Positions 54,849 to 64,000 of a stretch of DNA of 64,000 nt are shown here, one piece after another. A model generated the notes under the pieces. The model saw only the letters and a program-made list of their open reading frames with translations, had not been told where the DNA came from and did no database searches. Location of the stretch: NCBI GenBank assembly GCA_036346205.1, contig JARFJB010000655.1:650001-714000 (forward strand), written 5' to 3'. A program made the translations under genes and the position numbers. Source of the DNA: Vesta saturnalis (lineage: Eukaryota; Arthropoda; Insecta; Coleoptera; Lampyridae). Within the stretch, counting starts at the first letter, position 1, and each line of letters begins with the position of its first letter.

Positions 54849-57802
54849 TCAAGGTCTAGTATCATTGAAATTGAAATTTACTAATCGTTTTTCATCGTAA
54901 CGATTAAGTATTACTTTATTTTGTTTGATGGTAAACACATTATGTTTCTTTGATCTTAGCAAATCTTGATATTGCCTTATTATCTCAACATCAAACAAAA
55001 CATGTTTATAATCATTTATCGTGATCTGTTTGACACTTGCATCGACAGTGTAAGCATACATTTTTGCACGAAGTCCTACAAATTCCAATATAATTTTACT
55101 CTGATTTTCATCTTTCATTAATCCGGAACTTTTTTGTTTGCTAATGGAATTCCAAAGATATTGTCTGGACTATAGTCAGATGTATACAATTTATCAATGT
55201 CTTCTTTAATGCATTCATAGATATCAGTAACCTAAAATGAGGCTATATAGGGCTACCTGTATCTGTGTACAAGAGATTGGCATTATTAGGAAACTTAGCT
55301 AACGTGTAACCATAATCAAAATTGTATCAAAAAGTTTTTGAAACGTCTAAACGCTGAATCCTGCATATATGGGCTTATTTAAATATACTTCAAACTTATT
55401 CATATGAATGTTGAGCATATCGTTGCTAAATATAGTACTACTATGAAAATTTGGTTTTTTAATATAAGCACGAGCACCATAGCGGCCATCGCATTTCGTC
55501 ACTAAACGTATATCCTTATATTTACGTACATTTTCCATCAGTTTCCCACGAATACTATTAATCATTAATTTATAAAAAATTTTGTAAATTCATTTTGAAA
55601 TTGCTGACGCATGGTGGTATTTAAATCGATATATTTGTTTAACCAAGGGAACTGTTTAAAACGTAATATACGATGTACAAATATTAACTTTAATCCATAT
55701 TTTAATATACTTTCAAATTTCTGTAATGAATTATGTAATTAGGTTTTGGACACGATGTAAGAAATAATTTTTTTATTTTAGAATTTGAATCAGGTGCAGG
55801 GGAACCATATGTTGAGGTGCCAATGGTAGATCACTGTGACTCTCATGTAATTCGATTATATAACCAATTTCTGAATCCTCAGGATGGTTTATTAAATCCA
55901 AAGTGTCAAAATTAGCTTCATCCACAAAAGAAAAATCGCCAAATAAGTTATTTATGTCGTAGTACATTAAATTCACATTTTTGGGAGTGGGATCAAATTT
56001 TTCTCCCATGCACTTATTATTACCTTTAGCATACCGATTAGAACATTGAGCCACACCTCCTCTAATTCCTCTTTCAATAAACTTTAGCATATCAATATCG
56101 GTAAATAATTCTTCACTTGCGTAATTTTAAGCATAGAATCGAATGCTAAATCGGGCGCTGTATATTAGTGCAGAGGATCAAGTTTGTAAGTACTTAAACA
56201 AGTTTGTCGGATATTTTCGAAAATGTCGAATAAAAGTAGAACGTCGGTTTTTAGATACAAATCTGTGTATTCCCCTAACGATATAATACTAAATTTGTTC
56301 CAAACATTAACTGCATGTGCAAACTGGCATCATTGATTCCTTCAGTATTAAGATGACTCAAAAACGCTTCCTTAGAAGGTAGCCTGGTTTCGCCTAATTT
56401 ATCCAAAGTATCAATATACTCATAAGCAAATACACCTTTGGGAAACTAGTAGAGAAAATTCTTCTTCATTGTTACAATTAGCTCTGATAATATTTTTTTT
56501 GCGGTTTTCCAAATAGTTAGTTAGACAACTTTTCAATACTACTACTCATAAATCTGAAAGAGTCAATAAATATAAACTTAATTTTACTGCCTTCTATTAC
56601 TTTTTTAAAAAAGATATATCTTTCTTTGTTTATGGGCAGCAGTGAAATCGCACCGGGAACAGTAACCAATTTTCTAATGAAGAAATGTGATTCATAACCT
56701 GAAAGATTATGAAATACAACCAGTTGAATGTGGTAGTCTTTATAGTTTAGGTTACGATTCTGATGTGATCCTCCACGAAATACTCCAGTAAAATGGTTAT
56801 GGCCTCCAACTTTTATTTCATAATCAGTAAATGTGACAAGTTGTGGTGCTGTCAAAGTGTTCAACCTGACTGGTAGTTAAAGTATTACTTTTCTGAAATA
56901 CTTTCTAAATCCGCATAAATTACAAACGGTGCCTTTTCCTGAAACGCCAAATTTTTAAACTGCAGAAACATTTCCGCTTTGGTAGGCAGCCTGACAGAGC
57001 ATTAATTAGGTTGATGACAGAGGGTGATGCGTTTTTGTAGAAGATCTAAAGAAAAGTGGTTCAAACGTTGATAAATTTCTTGTGCTCCCTATTTTATAGT
57101 TGTTCAGAAAAAAGAGCCAACATATTTTTAATCCACGCGAAATGATAAACAATATTATTTTTGTATTAATAGCATCATCAATAGAACCCACGCAATGATA
57201 AATAGCCGAAAGTACTAAAAGATTTATAGGTCCCCTGATACTATTTTTTTTATTTCCCCCTGATACTACCTTTCCCTTAAATGCAAAACAAACTAATGGA
57301 GAGGTTTAATTTTTCGAATTCTTTTACATCATCTAGTTTAGTGGCAAAGAGAATTGAATCATAATTTAAAACATTTATACAATGAGGATAACTGTAAACT
57401 CTACCTGAATGATGTTGTACGGGATAAAATGCCGGAACAACGGCCCACAGGAGGCAATGCTCATCGTTATTTTTAACATTCACTTACGGCATGCTTTACT
57501 GCTATGAAGTAAGGAACTTTATCGTAAGTCTAAAGGCCACCTCTGAATGGAGCATAGCTGTTAATGTTCACCTCAAATGTGAAACTTCGGGTAGTGCCCA
57601 ACCGGAATCCCGTTCGAAAAACCCCTCTATTTTTTTTCAATTTATAATAAATGTTTTCATTATACCACTCACGTAAATTTGTCGCAATATCGATGACGTA
57701 ATTTTTCATTGCAAAAGTCTTCAATTCCATAACATGATTTAGAGAGCGCATAAAATTGCTGACTAAAAGGACATTCACATTTAGCATCGTTTGCTTAAGC
57801 AT
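54849..57802 (-). pseudogene. Protein-primed DNA polymerase B, third Polinton segment, broken
   Basis: Pieces from N- to C-terminus: 57530-57802 (N-terminal, LKTFAMKNYVIDIATNLREW), 57277-57483 (NVKNNDEHCLLWAVVPAFYP), 56517-56864 with HNLSGYESHFFIRKL (exo II) and FIDSFRFMSSSI, 55773-56090 with LMYYDINNLFG (motif A) and HSDLPLAPQHM, 55347-55565 with MINSIRGKLMENV (motif B), then YTDTG (motif C, canonical YTDTDS; second Asp lost) near 55262-55280, and the C-terminus 54849-55118 (MKDENQSKIILEFVGLRAKM). Same strand and order as 27364-30430. It replicates the element in the family; here stops and indels break it. Confidence 0.88.
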
Positions 57803-57824
57803 TACTTTAACCTTTCGTGTAAAA

Positions 57825-58308
57825 CTATTCTATGCATTTTGTAAAAAAATAAGAGAGACCTTGATGTTTGTTTACTATATTGACTATAATTCCTGTAAGT
57901 AACCTACCATTGAAACATGAATCTAGAGAGTACCAGCATAATTTGAGTGTTCGCTTTTTAGCGACATTAACAATTCCACTACCTGTTTTCTCTGAAGCGT
58001 TCTTTAACTGTTTTAGGTAGCACTTTAACAATGATACATTGCTTTCGAGTTTAAGCAAAATTTTCACTTGCCTCTAAATAAATTTTATTTTGAATTATAT
58101 TTTGCAATAGCTTAATATTAGTGTTAATTATACGGACGTGCTTAACAAATTCATTTTTGGTATTCAACAATGGAATAATACTTCTTATTAGATTAAGAAT
58201 ATCACTAATACTTGGAATAACGTTACTTATACTTACCTTCAAAACTGTACCCAACAATTCAAAATTACGAAGTGAAGCATGCACAGTAGATTGTGCAGTA
58301 ACGGACAT
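57825..58308 (-). pseudogene. ORF upstream of polymerase, third copy, frameshifted
   Basis: Open frames 58051-58308 (MSVTAQSTVHASLRNFELLG... KNEFVKHVRIINTNIKLLQN) and 57825-58067 (KLESNVSLLKCYLKQLKNAS, then the C-terminal part with LTGIIVNIVN) overlap in different frames near 58060. Equivalent to 30470-30898 and to 17835-18295. Helical, Lys/Ile/Leu rich, function unknown. Confidence 0.55.
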
Positions 58309-58519
58309 ATAGCAAATATTTTATTTATTTATTATAACTGATATGTAAAAATTAATAATTTAAGTAACTATAGAAGTACTTTAGGTTTATAATTTCTTTA
58401 CAGTCCGTTGAACAAACCACCCACTTGCACATGTTAGCAATTTTGTTAACGCCAACAGATCTACATTTATACAACGTTAAAGTTTTAATTGAGTACTCAT
58501 TCATTACCTACAATTAGTC

Positions 58520-58950
58520 ATGGCTTCGGCAAGCAAAATTTCAAAACTGTCATTAAAAAAAGATAAACCGTGCATATTGCATGATGTTTTAGTGCGAGCA
58601 CCAACGGGGAGTACTGAACGAATCCAATCACCCTTCCAAGAGCCCTTCCCTATAATTTCAATAAGAGATGGTGATGTAGAGAGTGATTTTTCGTGATATT
58701 TTGAAAAGTAAGAATAATTCAGTTTATTAAAATTATTGTTTCCCTTTATTAATTCATAGATTATTTAGTACAACCAAATTTATTTATCGCTTCAGCATAA
58801 CACCAGCAACAACGGTGATGAAACACCACAACCACTGCGAAACCTCCAATACGGAGGCAAAAATTTATCGCTAATAGAGGAGCACCTTACTCAGCGCAAA
58901 GATCAGGACTCGCCACCAACTCTGCAGGCGTCTAAGGAAAAAAGTGTATG
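58520..58950 (+). pseudogene. Second copy of the predicted spliced gene, with stop
   Basis: Exon 1 58520-58707 (ATG 58520) aligns with 18533-18720 but has TGA at codon 59 (58694-58696) where the other copy has AGG. The donor gtaaga (58708) and acceptor cttcag (58790-58795) are kept; exon 2 starts at 58796 and has small indels relative to 18809-18962. It ends before gtaagt at about 58950. Divergent from the polymerase-side ORF, with about 210 bases between the two starts. Confidence 0.5.
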
Positions 58951-58959
58951 TAAGTTAGC

Positions 58960-60482
58960 AATTAGGTTTTCTTCTTATTAGTAGTAATTTTTTTTAGAAT
59001 GCAATTTATTTTTTGTTGTAGTAATTTAGTATGTAATTATAATAATGATAATTTTTGTTAGATATGTACATATGTATATATAATAAATTAACGTTTAATT
59101 ATTTTTATCCTTTATTATTTATTTATCATAAAATATCCCTGTGTTAATACAAATTAATAAAATGGGAATATAGTTTACCTTGTAAATAAATAAAACAATG
59201 AAATAATATCCGTATCACACATATAAAAAAAAGTGAGAAATGCAGCTATAAGTGAAACAAAAACTTAAGCGTTAACTAAAATTTTCATTGAAAATACCTA
59301 AAGTTATTTATATGTGCAGGAAGAATGTTAGTCTTTAAATAAATAAAGTGTTTTAAATTCATGTATGCTTATGATTTTTCCCTGAAAGATTCATATACGG
59401 TAAGGCTGGTAGGTAGTTAATCTGTTTTAAAAATAGTTTCCCAAGATCAAAGATGCACTTTTTATTATTAATTCAATATTAAGTCAAACAAAAAAAAATT
59501 CAGTTTAACCATTTTATTAATGTTAGTTATGATTGACTCCATCTATGCGTAAAGTAAGAAAAATATCAAGCATATAGCAATTACAAAAAGCTTTAAATAA
59601 ATATGTTGTAGGTGAGTACTAAATATCATGTGTAACAGAGAGTACTTTAAAATGACATTTTATTTCTTGCAAATGAAATTATAAAAAATTTTAACGTTTA
59701 ATCTTATTACGTAGTAATAATACACTTAGAAATTGCAATTAATGATAGATATGCCAAGTATATGTTGTAAATCAAACAATGAAATCGTTACGTACCTATA
59801 TTATTTAAAGTGAAAAACTTTTTCCTATAAGACATCGTGAACAGATTAGTTTAATTATTTATCCAAAAAAAGCTTGCAATTTAAGTTTAATTTTCATATA
59901 AAACGAGTATCTTATCGTGTATTTAAATTAGGCAAGTTTGTTTTAATTATGATGTAACTTTTCATTATTAAAAAGTCAACACAATAAAGATAGTCACTTT
60001 AATTTTATTGATGTACACATTGTCATGAGTTTATAATACATTTAAAGAAAATACATCAAACTATACAAAATTATGTATTTTAACAGTGAACGCGTAAAAA
60101 TTATAGTTTTATATAAGTTTATTTATAAATAAAGTAGTTATACTTTTAAATAAATACATCAATGATGTAATGTAATCAACTTTTCATTCTAAATATAAAT
60201 TGTGTAATTTGCCGAAGAAATGTGATTGAAATGAAACCTTTTATTTTTTGATATAAAACGAAAATATCACTTGCGAGAGCGAAAGAGAACAATGATAGAG
60301 CAGTTATACCAACCTAACCTAGATACTCGCGGCTAGAGCATTCGTGTGAGATAGTCATGTGCGAGTGAGGTGGATAGTATGTGTGCGAACGAGTGCAACG
60401 TATAGTTGATGTCAGAGAGAGAAAGCATTCGAGGTTGGATGCGCGCCGTCTTATTCAGTATTAAAAGTCAACTTATATGCAC

Positions 60483-60523
<41 letters not shown>

Positions 60524-61085
60524 TGACGGGTAATCTTGACTAAATTAATTTAAATGAATAAATAGTAATTGAGGTTGCAGTCAATAGTAAATAGGCTAGG
60601 AAAGAAAAAACTCTTTGCTACTAAGCCGAGCTTTCGGAACTAATTTATTCCATTATCAAAGCACTAAAATTAGAATTAACAATTATCCTTGTATAACTAT
60701 AAACATAAATAAACACCTACCTAACGTGAATCACTAATTAAAGTTAAACATACTTACACAATAAAATTTGTCACTTAAAGAATAAAACATTGACGATTAA
60801 CATAAAATATGAGAGCTTATGCAAAGTGGCCAAAAACAATTTACACTTCAAAAACAACAATTGTCAATAATATAACAATTAGATAAGAGGAAAATATGAA
60901 GTTAAAATTAAACTTAAAATGTATAATAAAAAGAAGAATACAATGCGAAAGTACGAAAACGCAATTTGGTAAAATGACTAGAATAAGTAATCCAATAATT
61001 CATCCGTTTAATTTTAAAATTAACGTCACTAAACAATCAAAAAAGTAAAATAAATAAATTTAATAAGAATATAAACTGAAAAATA
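58960..61085. other. AT-rich noncoding duplicate of 18970-21240
   Basis: Direct-orientation copy with many small indels. Contains a (TA)n tract at 60487-60521. No gene supported. Confidence 0.75.
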
Positions 61086-61089
61086 CTTA

Positions 61090-61481
61090 ATCATCACTAG
61101 AATTTTATCCATTTCTTTCGAATGAAAGAATATAACTGAATATACTACTACGTTTATCGATATCTGAACGTTTATTTAAAACATCACTATTAGCGTTAGT
61201 GTGAACCATTTCTAAAAAAAGGCGTTGGCATGATGCTATTGGACTACGTGTTCGGCTAGGCCACACGTTGATATTTTTCTTTTACAATCACTTTCATGCA
61301 ACGTGATTCTACCTAACAAGCTACGTGAAGTTTGTCCTATGTATGTTTCACTTCACCTTTTACACGGAATAGAATAGACAATCTTAGAATTTTCAAACAA
61401 TGTTAAAGGAGATTTGATTTTGGAATATAAGTATCGAACAGATTTAACATTCTTAGTAGCAATCTTCACGTGAGTCAATCC
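61090..61481 (-). pseudogene. Penelope-like element, 3' part only
   Basis: Matches 21245-21640: the reading IVYSIP region of the GIY-YIG domain and the downstream flank (ttctttcgaatgaaagaa at about 61116-61133). The RT part is missing; at 61482 the sequence switches to LINE E. Confidence 0.7.
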
Positions 61482-62690
61482 TCTTCTTCAAGCTTATCCA
61501 TGCACTTCAGTGTCTTTCATTTGTTCATACCACATTGTTTCATTCACATTCAACTCTTTACTAACAGCATCAGCATACTTCATTTTCGCACCATTATCTA
61601 GTAGTTTGTCTACCGTAATTCTGGACGTTCGCACTACGTTTGCTTTCCTTCTCCAGACCCACTTTTTCTCTAAACACACTCTCGATACAACCAAAAAATG
61701 GCCCGATCCACACTTCGATCCGCGCATTACTCTTGTATCTTTCACCAGGTTTCTAAGCCGTTCATCATACACTATCAAGTCTATCACACTTTAAAATTCA
61801 CCTCTTTGCCATGCATACATGTGCACCTTTTTACGTTTAAACCACGTATTGGATACAAACAGGTTTCTCCTCACACAGATGTTCCCCAGGCGTTCACCAT
61901 TCTCATTGACTCTTTGGTCTCCGAACTTTCCTAAAACGCGTTTAGTATGTTCTCTCTGTACACCCACACATCCATTCATATCCCCCACTATCATCACTCT
62001 TTCGTTTGGCTTACATATGTTCAACGCGTTCTATACTTCATTCCAGAAGTTCTCACCCTCCTGGTCTCTTTGCCCATTCACCGGTGCATAACATGCAATT
62101 AGAAAAATTCTTCGAAGCTCCACTTTCATTCTTACTCACATTACCCGGACAGGTACCAATTCGTACTGTTTACTACATCTTTTAGCTCTTTTACTTACGA
62201 TCACCCCAACTTCTTCTGCGCCATGAATTTCTGACCACAGTGCTAGGCTGCCATACTCCATCTCTACAGCACATTTTCCTTTGCGCTTTCTCTCCGACGC
62301 ACACAGAATATCAAGGTGCCTTTCGTACATTACGTTTGCAATTTGAAATTCTTTACCATGCATACCTCTAACATTCCACGTACCGACTCGCCATTCATTC
62401 CTTGCACAGTCGTCAGCAACAGGGCCTCACTGTTTCGAACTTGATTGCCCCTTGTACTCAGGTCGATCCGAGGCAATTGTATTGTTCTCGTGAGTAATAC
62501 CATAGCGAACAGACCGGTTACTGGCCAAATCGTTCCCCGGACGATGTAGCGTTCCCTAATAGCGGTATAGTCCTACTACCGGACAGTTATCTGTCTACTG
62601 CCTCGAGATGTAAAGAAATAAGAAGTAGAAGTATAGACAGAGTCAAGGAAAAAATTTTAACAATAGAGCGTATACGAACTGTCTGAATAT
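61482..62690 (-). mobile_element. LINE E, endonuclease and 5' UTR fragment
   Basis: Inverted LINE of the main family. Open frames 61494-61787 and 61791-62024 cover GDMNGCVGV, KFGDQRVNENGERLGN, SNTWFKRKKVHMYAW, MIDLIVYDERL and GSGHFLVVS (the catalytic Asp of SDH is Gly). The remaining N-terminus is in 62136-62363 (VMYERHLDILCASERKRKG). The 5' UTR to 62690 matches 24460-24700. RT and tail are absent. Confidence 0.85.
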
Positions 62691-64000
62691 TGTCAGGTTG
62701 CGTTGACGCACCCTGTATGTAGGATGTTATAATGACGTGTATTACGTGTTTTGAGTACGAGTGTATTGAGTTTGAACGAAAAAAAAAATTTTTTTTGTGT
62801 ATGCATAAAGTATGTGGGTGTATGATACGCCACTGGAAATTTAGGAGAAATATAATTCAGTATGTAGATACGTGTATTTGAATGTTATAGAGACTTTAGT
62901 ATTGGAATAATTAGATTTTGATGAATGTAAATGTGAAGAGAAATTTGTCGATGGGACGATAATGTATTGCTTCTGTATTGCCACTATATGGAATGGAATG
63001 TTTGAAGATAGATGAGTAATTTTGGTCAGAAGATGTGAAGTATAAGTGTAGAATGTTTTAGAAAATATGTAGAGAAAGATTGGGTATGTTTAAGTGTTAA
63101 TTTCAGAAAGTTTTCGTAATGTTGTGCAATTGTTTTGAGAATATGTGTATGTATATGGGATTTGAGACCTTAGACGGTACTGATTTTTGCAAATGTTGCG
63201 GAACGAGATCGAGCGCAGGTTGGAGATAAAGGTTAAAAGTTGTGTAATGGACCAGAGTGGCTACTGAATGAATGTGGTGACGAAAGATGATTTCTTCATG
63301 AAGTAATTGTAAAATTTGTAAGTGAAAACAAATATGGCGATGTATTGTAATTACACGCGTGCTTGTATAGAGGGTAGCATCTATTGGAACTAGGGAATTT
63401 TGAGTGAATACTATTGGAGAATATAACGCGGAAGGAAGACATGTTTAAAGATGGATGACTGAAGGTATAAATAGGAAAGTCAGGGATTGACGAGTGAGTT
63501 AGGGTCAGTTAGCTTTTGGCTTTTGGTGAGAGACGCGCGCGCGAGGTAATGTGGTTTAGAATGTGATGATGTTGGAGTTATGTTTGTGAATTTTAATGAG
63601 GCAGTAACTGTTTAAACAACTGCGTAACCCGAACCGGGGATGAATCGTAAAAGACATTCATAGACAAAACAATAATTAAATTGAAGTTGAAGATAAAATT
63701 AGTTTGTGTTTATTTTCAAGAAAATAATAAGTGCGTAAGCAGATTTGAATAAAGATAACAGTTGTAACGTTAATAGCGTCAAGGTTAGCGCGTGTTCTTG
63801 TACCGACATTCAGTTAAAATTATTATGGGACCACCTTTTAAGTGAACGAAGTGTTCGTTGTATATTAAGCCAATGTTTAAGTAACGTTATATGACATTGA
63901 AAGTTTATTTATATAAGGGACTAAATTGGTGTAAAGGTTGCTAGAAATTGTTTTTTTAAAGAGGCAACCAAAGGTTTACCGTTATTACATGTTTTTGGGA
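62691..64000. other. Unassigned end of window, promoter-like patch
   Basis: No gene supported. tataaata at 63466-63473 is followed by gggtcagtta (63503-63512), initiator-like but about 41 bases from the TATA box, so promoter function is doubtful. Text near 63625-63650 (aacccgaaccgggg) could belong to a repeat edge. An LTR fragment is possible. Confidence 0.45.

Noticed and set aside
63466..63512. Core promoter with TATA and initiator
   Set aside because: Spacing of about 41 bases is too long and no ORF follows.

Overview
The window looks like an arthropod, most probably insect, nuclear genome: AT-rich DNA, long (TA)n and (TG)n microsatellites, introns with GT..AG borders, and a very dense load of decayed transposable elements. 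Almost nothing in it is ordinary host coding sequence; the one clear host-type gene is a multi-exon SLC5-family sodium/solute symporter on the minus strand (46133-48219). Species cannot be named from the sequence alone.

Layout. 1-3957: an APE/RT non-LTR retrotransposon (LINE A, RTE-like), split by a 1.96-kb poly(A)-ended insertion and ending in a (TTAAG)n tail. 4160-32390: a nested stack. The outermost layer is a decayed Polinton/Maverick (Polinton B) whose integrase is cut in two (7327-7803 and about 25966-26730), with a broken minus-strand protein-primed DNA polymerase B at 27364-30430 and AAGGTCA-rich ends at about 4160-4335 and 31020-32390. A minus-strand LINE of the same family as LINE A sits in that integrase (7804-9552 plus 23382-about 24885). 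Inside the LINE lies a second Polinton (Polinton A, 9553-23381, 13.8 kb) with AG..CT ends, terminal inverted repeats and a perfect 6-bp target duplication TCAGTC. Polinton A holds broken genes for a PLA2-like protein, an adenain-like protease, minor and major capsid proteins, a polymerase N-terminal stub, a predicted spliced gene and a Penelope-like element.

32390-41096 is mostly noncoding, with a small LINE shard, a large (TG)n array, a second copy of an unclassified 1.2-kb repeat, and a broken Tc1/mariner-like transposase with a DD(about 82)E arrangement (37660-38946). 41097-44771 is a piggyBac element with an intron, interrupted by a 1.7-kb unclassified insertion. 46133-48219 is the symporter gene. 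48785-54127 is another LINE copy whose 5' (TA)n tract hosts a 2.17-kb mariner-type element (DD41D transposase, roughly 290-bp inverted repeats). 54607-61481 is a third Polinton segment (polymerase, upstream ORF, spliced gene, Penelope 3' end) that duplicates 16235-21640 of Polinton A. 61482-62690 is a LINE endonuclease fragment, and the last 1.3 kb is unassigned.

The genes do not form one pathway. The coherent functional module is the Polinton one: integrase for insertion, protein-primed polymerase for copying, and protease plus two jelly-roll capsid proteins for virion-like assembly. Every one of these genes is interrupted by stops or frameshifts, so all three Polinton copies look dead. The non-obvious signals are dense, same-polarity TCAAGGTCA motifs in the Polinton ends, a CTCF-like core in both Polinton A repeats, repeated TATA-initiator promoters before Polinton genes, and degenerate short tandem arrays associated with Polinton B.
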